A stretch of 64,000 nucleotides of DNA from Variovorax sp. TBS-050B. GTDB lineage: Bacteria > Pseudomonadota > Gammaproteobacteria > Burkholderiales > Burkholderiaceae_C. The stretch is taken from positions 4,191,001 through 4,255,000 of the forward strand of contig NZ_JARXYR010000002.1 of assembly GCF_029893635.1 (NCBI RefSeq), read 5' to 3'. The notes below the pieces were generated by a model that made no database searches, was not told where the DNA came from, and saw only the letters and a list, made by a program, of their open reading frames with translations. Made by a program: the position numbers and the translations under genes. Shown here piece after piece: positions 52,034 through 61,354 of the stretch (position 1 is its first letter; each line of letters begins with the position of its first letter).

Positions 52034-53521
52034 TCAACGCGCCGCGGTCTGCACCGGCGCGGCGCTCGCGGTGGCGGGCGGTGCCTCCCAGCCGCCGCCG
52101 ATGGCGCGGATCAGCCCCACGGCCGCCTGGTACTGCGCCGACTTCACCTGCAGCGCCTGGCGCCGGTTGCGCAGCTCGCTGCGGCGCGCGTCGAGCAGGT
52201 CGAGCTGGCTCACGTAGCCGTTGCGGTAGCGCGTGTCCGACAGGCTGGTCGCGCGCTGCGCCGAGGTCACGGCCTGCGCCTGCACCGCCGACTGCTCCTG
52301 CAGGATGCGGATCGCGGCGAGCTGGTCCTCGACCTCCTGGAAGGCCACGAGCACCTGGTTGCGGTAGTTCGCGAGCGCGCCATCGAGCTGCGCATTGGCG
52401 CCCTGCACGCCGGCCTCGCGGCGGCCGCCGTCGAAGATCGGCAGCGACAGCAGCGCGCCCACGCCCCACGACCGCGCCGACCACTTGAAGAGGTCGCCGA
52501 TCTCGGGCGAGGCATAGCCGGCCGCGCCGGTCAGCGAGATGTCCGGGAACCAGGCCGCCTGCGCCACGCCCACGCGCGCCTGCGCCGCGAACACCGCGTT
52601 CTGCGCCGCCGAGACGTCGGGGCGCCGCGTCAGCACCGTGGCCGGCACGCCGGGCGGCACCGCGGGCAGCGCGGTGTTCCACTCGTCGGTGCGCAGGCCG
52701 AAGCTCGAGGCCGAATCGCCCACCAGCACCGCGAGCGCATGCTCGACCTGGGCGCGCTGGCGATCGAGCGCAAGCGCTTCCGATTCGGTCGACGAGACCT
52801 CGGTCTGCACCCGCGCCACGTCGAGCTCGGCGATGTCGCCGGCCTGCTGGCGCCGCTGCGACAGGCGCAGCGTGTCGCGGTAGGCCTCGACCTGCTCGCG
52901 CACCAGTGCGCGCTCGGCGTCGAGCGCGCGCAGCTGCAGGTAGGTCTGCGCCACTTCGGCCTGCACCGCGAGGCGGGTGCTTTGCAGCAGGGCCTCGCGG
53001 CCTGCCGCGTCGAGCCGTGCCGCATCGCTCGCGCCCGAGAGGCGGCCGAACAGGTCGAGCTCGTACGAGAAGGTCGCGCCGATGTTGGTCATGGTCGCCG
53101 GCCGCGTGCTGGCGGTGGCCTTGTCGAGGCCGGCACCGCGGTTGGCGCCCGCGCCCAGGCCGATCTGCGGCAGCCGGTCGGCGTTGGCGCTGCGCGCGAG
53201 CGCACGCGCTTCGGCGAGCCGCGCCGCGGCGGCCTGGATGTTGTTGTTCTGTACGTCGGCCTTTTCGATCAGCGCATTGAGCACCGGGTCGTTGAAGGCC
53301 AGCCACCAGGCGCCGCGCGCCTGCGCCTCGGAGGGCACGGCGCGGGTCCAGCCCGCGGGCGGGGTCGCGCCCTGCTCCTTGAACTGGGCCGTCGTCGGCA
53401 CTTCCGGCAGGCCGCTCGGCACGCTGGCGCAGCCGGCCAGGGCCAGGGCCGCCGCCAGCGGCAGCAGCGCGTTGCGCAGCATGCGAGCGGGCCGGGCCCA
53501 CGATTGATTTGCGGATTTCAT
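52034..53521 (-). CDS. Outer-membrane efflux lipoprotein (OpcM/OprC/OprM-type)
   Basis: This is a 495-residue TolC-like channel. The start at 53521 gives a lipoprotein signal with the lipobox LALAGC. Two OEP repeats follow, with AWWLAFNDPVLNALIEKA in the first and the long coiled-coil segments in both. The NodT/CusC-type ending (RRQALQVKSAQYQAAVGLIRAIGGGWEAP) is typical. It is the last gene of the llpE-MFP-RND-OMF operon and should complete the tripartite pump. Confidence 0.93.
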   Translation of the reverse strand: MKSANQSWARPARMLRNALLPLAAALALAGCASVPSGLPEVPTTAQFKEQGATPPAGWTRAVPSEAQARGAWWLAFNDPVLNALIEKADVQNNNIQAAAARLAEARALARSANADRLPQIGLGAGANRGAGLDKATASTRPATMTNIGATFSYELDLFGRLSGASDAARLDAAGREALLQSTRLAVQAEVAQTYLQLRALDAERALVREQVEAYRDTLRLSQRRQQAGDIAELDVARVQTEVSSTESEALALDRQRAQVEHALAVLVGDSASSFGLRTDEWNTALPAVPPGVPATVLTRRPDVSAAQNAVFAAQARVGVAQAAWFPDISLTGAAGYASPEIGDLFKWSARSWGVGALLSLPIFDGGRREAGVQGANAQLDGALANYRNQVLVAFQEVEDQLAAIRILQEQSAVQAQAVTSAQRATSLSDTRYRNGYVSQLDLLDARRSELRNRRQALQVKSAQYQAAVGLIRAIGGGWEAPPATASAAPVQTAAR

Positions 53522-53564
53522 GATGAAACTCTTCTTTCTTCTTGATCGTTCGTCGCCCGCGCGA

Positions 53565-56500
53565 TCACTCGTGCGAAGGCCTGGGCGATGCCGGCACCGG
53601 GTGCAGCCCGCCGCCGCCCGAACCGCCGTGCGACGACGGTGCGGCCGGCGCGGCCGGATGGTCGGCCGAGACGAAGTCCTCGACGTGCGGCACCTCGCCA
53701 TGCTGCTTGAGCTGGCGGTTGCCCGCGAGGCGGCGCATCAGCACGTAGAACACCGGCGTCAGGAACAGGCCGAAGGCCGTCACGCCGATCATCCCGGCGA
53801 ACACCGCCACGCCCATGGCCTTGCGCATCTCCGAGCCCGCGCCGGTCGACAGCACCAGGGGCAGCACGCCCATCACGAAGGCCAGCGAGGTCATCAGGAT
53901 CGGGCGCAGGCGCAGCCGGCTGGCCTCGATCGCGGCCTGGATCGGCGTGCGGCCGGCGAACTCGAGCTCGCGGGCGAACTCCACGATCAGGATCGCGTTC
54001 TTCGCACTCAGCCCCACCAGCACGATCAGCCCGATCTGCGTGAAGACGTTGTTGTCACCCCCCGAGATCCAGACCCCGGTCATCGCGGCGAGCAGGCCCA
54101 TCGGCACGATCAGGATGATCGCGATCGGCAGCGTCAGGCTCTCGTACTGCGCCGCCAGCACCAGGAACACCAGCAGGATGGCGATCGGGAACACGATGAT
54201 GGCCGAGTTGCCCGCGAGGATTTCCTGGTACGTCAGGTCGGTCCACTCGAAGTCGATGCCCTTGGGCAGCGTCTCCGCGGCGATGCGCTCGATCGCGTCC
54301 TGCGCCTGGCCCGACGAGAAGCCGGGTGCGGGCCCGCCGTTGATGTCGGCCGTGAGGTAGCCGTTGTAGCGCATCGCGCGTTCCGGGCCGAAGGTGGGGT
54401 TCACCTTCATCAGCGCCGACAGCGGGATCATCTCGCCCGAGGTGGAGCGCACCTTGAGCATGCCAATGTCCTCGGCGCGGGCGCGGTACGGCGCATCGGC
54501 CTGCACGCGCACGCTGTAGGTGCGGCCGAACTTGTTGAAGTCGTTCGCATACAGGCTGCCGAGGTAGATCTGCATCGTGTCGAAGATGTCCGTCACCGGC
54601 ACGCCGAGCTGGCGCGCCTTGGTGCGGTCGATGTCGGCATAGAGCTGCGGCACGTTGACCTGCCAGCTCGAGAACATGCCGGTCAGCTCGGGCGCCTGCG
54701 AAGCCTTGGCCATGAAGGCCTTCACCGCCGCGTCCATCTGGTCGTAGCCGAGCGAAGCGCGGTCTTCCAGCTGCAGCTTGAAGCCGCCCGTGGTGCCCAG
54801 GCCCGCCACCGGGGGCGGCGGGAACATCACGATGAACGCGTCCTGGATGCCCGCGAACGCCTGGTTCAGCTGCCCCGCGACCGCGCCGCCGCTCTGGTCC
54901 TGGCGGGTGCGCTCCTCGAAGGGCTTGAGCATGGCGAACACGATGCCCGAGTTCGAGCTGTTGGTGAAGCCGTTGATCGACAGGCCGGGGAAGGCCAGCG
55001 TGCCCTCGACGTTCGGGTTCTTCTTCATGATCTCGCCCATGCGGCGGATCACGTCGTCGGTGCGGTCGAGCGTGGCGCCGTCGGGCAGCTGCGCGAAGCC
55101 GATCAGGTACTGCTTGTCCTGCGTCGGCACGAAGCCGCTGGGCACCGCCTTGAACAGCCCGAAGGTCACGGCCACGAGCGCGAGGTACATCGCGAGCATC
55201 AGCGTCTTGCGCGAGATCACGCCCTTCACGCCGCCGCTGTAGGCCTCGGAGCCGCGGTGGAAGAACTTGTTGAAGCCGCGGAACAGCCAGCCGAAGGCCC
55301 GGTCCATGCCGCGCGTCAGCGCGTCCTTGGGCTGGTCGTGGCCGCGCAGCAGCAGCGCCGCGAGCGCGGGCGACAGCGTGAGCGAGTTGATCGCCGAGAT
55401 CACGGTCGAGATCGCGATGGTCACCGCGAACTGGCGGTAGAACTGCCCCGTCAGGCCGCTGATGAAGGCCAGCGGCACGAACACGGCCACCAGCACCAGC
55501 GCGATCGCGATGATCGGGCCCGACACCTCGCGCATCGCGCGGTAGGTGGCTTCACGCGGCGTGAGCCCGGCCTCGATGTTGCGCTCGACGTTCTCCACCA
55601 CCACGATCGCGTCGTCCACCACGATGCCGATCGCCAGCACCAGCCCGAACAGGCTCAGCGCGTTGATCGAGAAGCCCAGCATGTGCAGCACCGCGAAGGT
55701 ACCGATCACCGACACCGGCACCGCCAGCAGCGGAATGATCGAGGCGCGCCAGGTCTGCAGGAACAGGATCACCACCAGCACCACCAGCAGGATGGCTTCG
55801 AGCAGCGTGTGGATCACCGACTTGATCGAGGCCCGCACGAACTGCGTCGGGTCGTAGGCGATGCGGTACTCCAGGCCCTCGGGCATGTTCTTGTTGAGCT
55901 CGACCATGGTCTTGCGCACGTTGGCCGAGATGTCGAGCGCGTTGGAGCCCGGCGACTGGAACACGCCCACGCCCACGGCGGAGTCGTTGTCCAGCAGCGA
56001 GCGCAGCGAGTAGTCGGCGGCACCGAGCTCGATGCGCGAGATGTCGCGCAGGCGCGTCACCGCACCGCCGGCATCGGTCTTGACGATGATGTCGCCGAAC
56101 TCTTCCTCGGTCGACAGCCGGCCCTGGGCGTTGACCGAGAGCTGCACGTCGATGCCCTGCAGGCCCGGCGAGGCGCCGATCACGCCGGCCGCGGCCTGCA
56201 CGTTCTGGCCGCGGATCGCCGCCACCACGTCGCTGGCCGAGAGGCCGCGCTGCGCGACCTTCTGCGGGTCGAGCCAGATGCGCATGGCGTACTCGCCGCC
56301 GCCCCAGATCTGCACCTGGCCCACGCCCTCGATGCGCGCCAGGCGGTCCTTGACGTTGAGCACCGCGTAGTTGCGCAGGTAGTCGATGTCGTAGCGGCCG
56401 CTGGGCGACACGAGGTGCACCACCATCGTGATGTCCGGCGCGCTCTTGACGGTCGTGAGGCCGAGCCGGCGCACTTCCTCGGGCAGCCGGGGTTCGGCCT

Positions 56501-56843
56501 GCGCCACGCGGTTCTGCACCAGCTGCTGGGCCTTGTCGGGGTCGGTGCCGAGGCGGAAGGTCACCGTCAGCGTCATCACGCCGTCGGTGGTGGCCTGGCT
56601 GCCCATGTAGAGCATGCCCTCGACGCCGTTGATCTGCTCCTCGAGCGGCGTGGCCACCGTCTCGGCGATCACCTTGGGGTTGGCGCCCGGATACTGGGCG
56701 CGCACCACCACCTGCGGCGGCGCGACCTCGGGGTACTCCGAGATCGGCAGCCCGCGCAGTGCGATCAGGCCTGCGATCAGGATCAGCAGCGACAGCACGC
56801 CGGCAAAGATCGGCCGGTCGATGAAGAATTTGGAAAGATTCAT
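53565..56843 (-). CDS. RND multidrug efflux transporter (CeoB/BpeF/MexF-type)
   Basis: This is a 1092-residue HAE1-family inner-membrane pump. The N-terminus NLSKFFIDRPIFAGVLSLLI begins TM1. The proton-relay motif is GIVVDDAIVVVENVER in TM4, and periplasmic porter domains flank it in two halves. It resembles MexF/BpeF more than AcrB. The C-terminal tail is unusually His/Pro/Gly-rich (SSHGGSGGGGLHPVPASP). The gene lies between the adaptor and outer-membrane channel of one operon. Confidence 0.94.
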   Translation of the reverse strand: MNLSKFFIDRPIFAGVLSLLILIAGLIALRGLPISEYPEVAPPQVVVRAQYPGANPKVIAETVATPLEEQINGVEGMLYMGSQATTDGVMTLTVTFRLGTDPDKAQQLVQNRVAQAEPRLPEEVRRLGLTTVKSAPDITMVVHLVSPSGRYDIDYLRNYAVLNVKDRLARIEGVGQVQIWGGGEYAMRIWLDPQKVAQRGLSASDVVAAIRGQNVQAAAGVIGASPGLQGIDVQLSVNAQGRLSTEEEFGDIIVKTDAGGAVTRLRDISRIELGAADYSLRSLLDNDSAVGVGVFQSPGSNALDISANVRKTMVELNKNMPEGLEYRIAYDPTQFVRASIKSVIHTLLEAILLVVLVVILFLQTWRASIIPLLAVPVSVIGTFAVLHMLGFSINALSLFGLVLAIGIVVDDAIVVVENVERNIEAGLTPREATYRAMREVSGPIIAIALVLVAVFVPLAFISGLTGQFYRQFAVTIAISTVISAINSLTLSPALAALLLRGHDQPKDALTRGMDRAFGWLFRGFNKFFHRGSEAYSGGVKGVISRKTLMLAMYLALVAVTFGLFKAVPSGFVPTQDKQYLIGFAQLPDGATLDRTDDVIRRMGEIMKKNPNVEGTLAFPGLSINGFTNSSNSGIVFAMLKPFEERTRQDQSGGAVAGQLNQAFAGIQDAFIVMFPPPPVAGLGTTGGFKLQLEDRASLGYDQMDAAVKAFMAKASQAPELTGMFSSWQVNVPQLYADIDRTKARQLGVPVTDIFDTMQIYLGSLYANDFNKFGRTYSVRVQADAPYRARAEDIGMLKVRSTSGEMIPLSALMKVNPTFGPERAMRYNGYLTADINGGPAPGFSSGQAQDAIERIAAETLPKGIDFEWTDLTYQEILAGNSAIIVFPIAILLVFLVLAAQYESLTLPIAIILIVPMGLLAAMTGVWISGGDNNVFTQIGLIVLVGLSAKNAILIVEFARELEFAGRTPIQAAIEASRLRLRPILMTSLAFVMGVLPLVLSTGAGSEMRKAMGVAVFAGMIGVTAFGLFLTPVFYVLMRRLAGNRQLKQHGEVPHVEDFVSADHPAAPAAPSSHGGSGGGGLHPVPASPRPSHE

Positions 56844-56883
56844 GTTGGTTCTCCGGCGAGCGCGAAGGCGCTCCCCTCCGATG

Positions 56884-58134
56884 TCAGGACTTCGCGGCCT
56901 CGGCCACGCGCTCCGGTTGTTGTTGCTTCGTGTCGGCCTTCGCGTCCATGGTCACGTTCTGCGGCACCACCAGCGCGCCGGGGCGGATGTGCTGCAGGCC
57001 GTTCACCACCACGCGGTCGCCGGCCTTCAGGCCCTTGGTGACCACGCGCAGGCCGTTGATCGGCGCGCCGAGCGCGACCTCGCGGTACACGGCCTTGTTG
57101 TCGTCGCCCACGACCATCACGAACTTCTTGTTCTGGTCGGTGCCGATGGCGCGCTCGCTCACCAGCAGCGCGGTCTCGTTGCGGGCCTGGCCCATGCGGA
57201 TGCGGGCGAACTGGCCCGGGATGAGCGCGCCGTCCTTGTTGTCGAACGAGGCGCGCACCCGCACCGTGCCGCTGCGGGCGTCGACCTGGTTGTCGATCAG
57301 CTGCAGCTTGCCGGCGAAGGGCGTGCCCTCCAGGCCGGCGGTGCCCATCTGCACGGGAATGCTCTCGATCTGGCCGCGTGCGCTCGAACCGCTGGGCAGG
57401 TCCTTCAGCGCGCGGGTGATCACCTGCTCGTCGACATCGAAGCTCGCATAGATCGGGCTCACCGAGACCAGCGTGGTCAGCACCGGTGCGCCGGGACCGG
57501 CGGCCACGAGGTTGCCGACGGTGATCTCGAGCTTGCCGATGCGGCCCGCCACCGGCGCCCGCACCTGGGTGTAGCCGAGGTTCAGGCGCGCCGACTGCAG
57601 CGAGGCCTGCGCGGCGCGCAGGTTGGCGTCGGCTTCGCGGCTGGCGTTCACGCGCTCGTCGTACTCGCGCTGGGCGATCGCCTGCTCGTCCCAGAGGCGC
57701 TTGGCGCGCTCCTGCTCGCTGCGGGCGAAAGCCTGGCGGGCCTGGGCCGACGCGACCTGCGCCTCGGCGCGCTCCACTTCGGCGGCATAGGGCGCGGGAT
57801 CGATGGTGATCAGCAGGTCGCCCTGCTTGACCAGCGCGCCCTCGCGGAAGTGCACCGCCTGCACCGCGCCGGCCACGCGGGAGCGCACGTCCACGCGCTG
57901 CACCGCTTCGAGGCGGCCCGAGAACTCGTCCCAGGCGTTGACCTCGCTCGGCGCCACGGTGGCGACCGAGACCGGCGTGCCCTGCGGCGCGGCGGCCGGC
58001 GCGGTGGCCTCGGCCTTGAAGCTGTGCATGCCCAGCACCGCGGCGGCGACGGCGAGCACGGCGGTCAGCCCGGTGACTGCGGGCCACAGGCCCTTGCGGG
58101 CGGCGGAAGAAAGGTTCTGGTTCTTGTTCGACAT
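56884..58134 (-). CDS. RND efflux periplasmic adaptor (CeoA/BpeE/MexE-type)
   Basis: This is a 416-residue membrane-fusion protein. One N-terminal hydrophobic segment (~15-37) anchors it; there is no lipobox cysteine. The barrel-lipoyl region starts DVRSRVAGAVQAVHFREGALVKQGDLL, then the coiled-coil hairpin (residues ~100-175), then GYTQVRAPVAGRIGKLEITVGNLV. It links the RND pump to the outer-membrane channel. Confidence 0.94.
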   Translation of the reverse strand: MSNKNQNLSSAARKGLWPAVTGLTAVLAVAAAVLGMHSFKAEATAPAAAPQGTPVSVATVAPSEVNAWDEFSGRLEAVQRVDVRSRVAGAVQAVHFREGALVKQGDLLITIDPAPYAAEVERAEAQVASAQARQAFARSEQERAKRLWDEQAIAQREYDERVNASREADANLRAAQASLQSARLNLGYTQVRAPVAGRIGKLEITVGNLVAAGPGAPVLTTLVSVSPIYASFDVDEQVITRALKDLPSGSSARGQIESIPVQMGTAGLEGTPFAGKLQLIDNQVDARSGTVRVRASFDNKDGALIPGQFARIRMGQARNETALLVSERAIGTDQNKKFVMVVGDDNKAVYREVALGAPINGLRVVTKGLKAGDRVVVNGLQHIRPGALVVPQNVTMDAKADTKQQQPERVAEAAKS

Positions 58135-58270
58135 GATGGTTCGTCCTTCTCGATGACATTTTTGGGATGCAACAGGCCATCCCGGCGCTTTCGGCGCCAG
58201 GAGACGGATTTCGGAAACGGAATGGCTGGGAAGTCGGCTTCGCGGCGTCAGCCCGGCCGCGATGCCCCGC

Positions 58271-59152
58271 CTAGCTGGGCTTGGGCGCGGCCGGCGGCGG
58301 CGTGGTCGCGCTGAAGAACTCGCGGAAGTGCTGCTGCACGCTCGCCTCGCAGGCCTTGCAGCCCGAGGGTTCGGGGTCGTACAGCGCCTTGGGCCAGTTG
58401 GCGGCCCCGGGCAGCACGCTGCTCGTCACGTCGATGCCCGCGGCGCGCAGCCGGCCGGCGAAGGTCAGTGCCTCGTCGCGCATCGCGTCGTCCTGGCCCA
58501 CCAGCACCAGCGCGGGCGCCAGCGCCGAGAGGCGGATCGAGCCGCTCGGCACCGCATAGGGGTGCATCGCGTTCGACGGGCAGCTCAGGTACTTCTCCCA
58601 GCCCTTGGCCCAGCGGCATTCGGCCGCGTCGTTGGTGGCCTTGCGCAGCGAGGCGGTGCCGGCGCAGGGGTCGAGCATCGGCGACAACAGGATCTGGCCG
58701 GCGAGCGGCGGATGGGCCCGGTCGCGGGCGATCAGCGCCACCGCGGCCGCGAGGTTGCCGCCGGCTTCCTCGCCGGCGAGGTACACCTGCGCGCCCTTGC
58801 CGCCCAGCTTGGTGCGCTGCTTGTAGAGCCATTCGAGCGCGGCATAGCCGACTTCGATCGGCTCTGGGAACGGCGAGGCGGGCGCCAGCGGATAGGCCAC
58901 GGAGACCACCACCGCACCGGCCCCGGCCAGCAGGCGCGCCACGTTGCGGCCGTTGTCGAGCGTGCCGCAGACGAAGGTGCCGCCATGGAAATGCAGCACC
59001 AGCGGCACGGTCTCGCCGCGCGGGCGCTGGCCGTACACCCGGGCGTCCACCGGGTCGCGGCCGGGCAGCTCGATCGAGAGATCGGCTTCCACGCCGTCGG
59101 CCGCGGCAAGCGCGGCGGCGTCGGCAGAGCGGGACGATGGACGGGGCGACAT
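58271..59152 (-). CDS. llpE: LlpE-like alpha/beta-hydrolase-fold protein lacking the catalytic serine
   Basis: This is a 293-residue hormone-sensitive-lipase-like protein. The HGG oxyanion motif is present (LHFHGGTF, 56-58). The nucleophile elbow normally reads GDSAGG but here is GEEAGG at 127-132, so Glu129 replaces the catalytic Ser. The usual His motif is also not visible (LPGAANWPKAL). The Asp region GQDDAMRDEA remains. The ATG at 59152 has GAGG upstream. Position just ahead of the pump matches llpE in Burkholderia ceoR-llpE-ceoAB-opcM loci. It is likely a pseudoenzyme. Confidence 0.82.
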   Translation of the reverse strand: MSPRPSSRSADAAALAAADGVEADLSIELPGRDPVDARVYGQRPRGETVPLVLHFHGGTFVCGTLDNGRNVARLLAGAGAVVVSVAYPLAPASPFPEPIEVGYAALEWLYKQRTKLGGKGAQVYLAGEEAGGNLAAAVALIARDRAHPPLAGQILLSPMLDPCAGTASLRKATNDAAECRWAKGWEKYLSCPSNAMHPYAVPSGSIRLSALAPALVLVGQDDAMRDEALTFAGRLRAAGIDVTSSVLPGAANWPKALYDPEPSGCKACEASVQQHFREFFSATTPPPAAPKPS

Positions 59153-59336
59153 GGGCAACCTCAGGGGGATTGGCGATAGTCGAAATATAAGGCGGCCGGT
59201 GTGACGTTAAACAGGGAACGCGCCCCTACTCTGTTTCCAAACAGCGAACAATCCGCACCACACAGGGGATTTGCTTGCTTGTGTGAGAATCCGCGTCCCC
59301 TCGGCAGCGGCCGGGCCCCAGGAATAGTCAACATCC
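59153..59336. promoter_or_regulatory. Divergent llpE/LysR control region
   Basis: Three related half-sites cluster here: AAACAG at 59209, CTGTTT at 59231 and AAACAG at 59239. The last two form the perfect palindrome CTGTTTCCAAACAG (59231-59244). This is a plausible binding site for the divergent LysR-type regulator. No convincing -10/-35 pair was assigned on either strand. Confidence 0.5.
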
Positions 59337-60251
59337 ATGGATCAAATCCAGGCAATGCGGATCTTCGTCCGCGTGGTGGAAGCCGGCACGTTCACGCGCG
59401 CCGCCGATTCGCTCGCCCTGCCCAAGGGCACGGTCACCAAGCAGATCCAGGCGCTGGAGTCGCGCCTGCGGGTGAAGCTGCTCAACCGCACCACCCGGCG
59501 CGTGACGGTCACGCCCGACGGCGCGGCCTACTACGAGCGCGCGGCGCGCCTGCTGAACGACTTCGACGACATCGAAGCCAGCATGACCAACGCCAACGCC
59601 AACCCGACGGGGCGATTGCGCATCGACGTCGGCACCTCGGTGGCGCGGCTCATCATCCTGCCGGCGCTGGCGAGCTTCTGCGACCGCTATCCCGACATCC
59701 AGGTCGACCTGGGCGTGAGCGACCGCACGGTCGACCTCATCAGCGACAACGTCGACTGCGTGATCCGCGCAGGCGAGCTCAGCGACCAGTCGCTGGTGGC
59801 GCGGCGCATCGGCACGCTGCATTTCGTGACCGTGGCGTCGCCCGCCTACGTCAAGCGCTACGGCAAGCCGCAGCATCCGAACGACATCGAGAAGCGCCAC
59901 CACGTGGTGAGCTATTTCTCGGGCAGCACGCGGCGCATCTACCCGCACGAGTTCAAGAAGGGCGACGAGTACATCGAGCTCAACGGCCCCTACCGCGTGT
60001 CGGTCAACGAGAGCAATGCCCACCTCGCGGCCGTGCTCGGCGGCTTCGGCATCTCCCAGGTGATCAGCTTCCAGGCCGAGCCGCTGCTGGAGACCGGCGA
60101 GCTGGTCGAGCTGCTGCCCGACTGGGAGCGCGATCCGCTGCCGATCCACGTGGTCTACCCGCCCAACCGCCACCTGAGCGCGAAGGTCCGGGCCTTCGTC
60201 GACTGGGCGGCCGACCTGTTCGCCGGCAACCCGCGGCTGCAGCGGCGCTAG
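59337..60251 (+). CDS. LysR-type regulator (CeoR/BpeT-like by position)
   Basis: This is a 304-residue LysR regulator. The winged helix-turn-helix is at residues 1-60 (MRIFVRVVEAGTFTRAADSLALPKGTVTKQIQALE, with KGTVTKQIQ as recognition region). The effector domain follows from about residue 90. It is transcribed away from the efflux operon, as CeoR and BpeT are. CeoR responds to salicylate in Burkholderia; the inducer here is unknown. Its TAG stop overlaps the convergent lrgB stop. Confidence 0.88.
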   Translation: MDQIQAMRIFVRVVEAGTFTRAADSLALPKGTVTKQIQALESRLRVKLLNRTTRRVTVTPDGAAYYERAARLLNDFDDIEASMTNANANPTGRLRIDVGTSVARLIILPALASFCDRYPDIQVDLGVSDRTVDLISDNVDCVIRAGELSDQSLVARRIGTLHFVTVASPAYVKRYGKPQHPNDIEKRHHVVSYFSGSTRRIYPHEFKKGDEYIELNGPYRVSVNESNAHLAAVLGGFGISQVISFQAEPLLETGELVELLPDWERDPLPIHVVYPPNRHLSAKVRAFVDWAADLFAGNPRLQRR

Positions 60252-60985
60252 AGCGCCGCCGCCAGCCGGATCAGCAACGGCACCAGCAGCGCCGTCGCGA
60301 TGCCGTTGAGCCCGAGCGCGAGCGCCGAGAACGCGCCCGCCGTCTCGTTGACCTGGATCGCGCGCGCCGTACCGATGCCGTGCGCGGCCATGCCCACCGC
60401 GAAGCCCCGCACCGCCGGCTCCTTGATGCCGATCAGGTTGAGCAGGCCGGTGGCCATGATCGCGCCCGAAATGCCCGCGACCGCCGCGGCCACCGCGGCC
60501 AGCGACGGCAGGCCGCCGATCTTCTCGGCCACGCCCATGGCGATGGGCATGGTGGCCGACTTGGGCGCGAGCGACAGCAGCAGTTCCTGCGAGCCGCCGA
60601 GCGCCCAGGCGATGCCGACGGCCGAGACGATCGCCGCCACGGAGCCCACGAACAGCGCCACGCCGATCGGCAGCCACAGCCGCCGGAGCCGCGCGATCTG
60701 CCCGTAGAGCGGCACCGCGAGCGCCACGGTGGCCGGGCCGATGAGGAAGTGCACGAACTTCGCGCCCTCGAAGTAGGTGTCGTACGGCGTGCGCGTGGCG
60801 AGCAGCACCGCGACGATGACGATCACCGAGACCAGCACTGGGTTGACCGCCGGATTGCGGCCGCTCTTCGCATGCAGCCACAGCGCGCCGAGGTAGGCCA
60901 GCAGCGTGAGCGACAGCCACAACAGCGGCGACTGCGCGAGGAAGGTCCAGATCTCGAACAGCTTGACGGGCGCGGTGCTCATCAT
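60248..60985 (-). CDS. lrgB: LrgB/CidB-family membrane protein
   Basis: This is a 245-residue protein with about six to seven hydrophobic segments. Family blocks are FLIGPATVALAVPLYGQ, LAPKSATMPIAMGVAEKIGG and GFAVGMAAHGIGTARAIQVNE. LrgAB/CidAB modulate murein hydrolase export or act as pyruvate or glycolate transport in other bacteria. The ATG overlaps the lrgA stop. Its own stop overlaps the LysR stop on the other strand. Confidence 0.92.
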   Translation of the reverse strand: MMSTAPVKLFEIWTFLAQSPLLWLSLTLLAYLGALWLHAKSGRNPAVNPVLVSVIVIVAVLLATRTPYDTYFEGAKFVHFLIGPATVALAVPLYGQIARLRRLWLPIGVALFVGSVAAIVSAVGIAWALGGSQELLLSLAPKSATMPIAMGVAEKIGGLPSLAAVAAAVAGISGAIMATGLLNLIGIKEPAVRGFAVGMAAHGIGTARAIQVNETAGAFSALALGLNGIATALLVPLLIRLAAAL

Positions 60986-61335
60986 TCGGCGTTCTTTCCG
61001 GTGATGCGGATCATCCAGCGCAGCGTGAGCGCGGTCACCGTCATGGTGAAGGCCGCACCCACGATGCCCGCCGCGAGGAACGGCAGCCACTCGCGCCCGA
61101 CGCGCTCGAAATGCAGCATCACGCCGGTCACGGCCGGAATGAACAGCAGCATCAGGTTGCGCAGCAGATGGCCCGAGGTGGCCTCCAGCGCCTCGGGCAC
61201 GCGGCCGCGCACGAGCAGCGCCACGAAGAGCAGCAGCATGCCGATCAGCGGACCGGGGATCGGCAGGCGCAGCCACTGCACGAGCAGTTCGCCCGCGAGC
61301 TGGCACAGAAAGAGCGTGGTGATGGCGTGGAGCAT
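60982..61335 (-). CDS. lrgA: LrgA/CidA-family holin-like protein
   Basis: This is a 117-residue membrane protein with about four helices. The family core is LPIPGPLIGMLLLFVALLV, followed by LMLLFIPAVTGVMLHFERV. I chose the ATG at 61335 (MLHAITTLFLCQLAGELLV). The longer form starting at 61383 overlaps the cobD stop. It pairs with lrgB downstream. Confidence 0.9.
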   Translation of the reverse strand: MLHAITTLFLCQLAGELLVQWLRLPIPGPLIGMLLLFVALLVRGRVPEALEATSGHLLRNLMLLFIPAVTGVMLHFERVGREWLPFLAAGIVGAAFTMTVTALTLRWMIRITGKNAE

Positions 61336-61354
61336 GGCCGTGGTGCGTTCTTCT

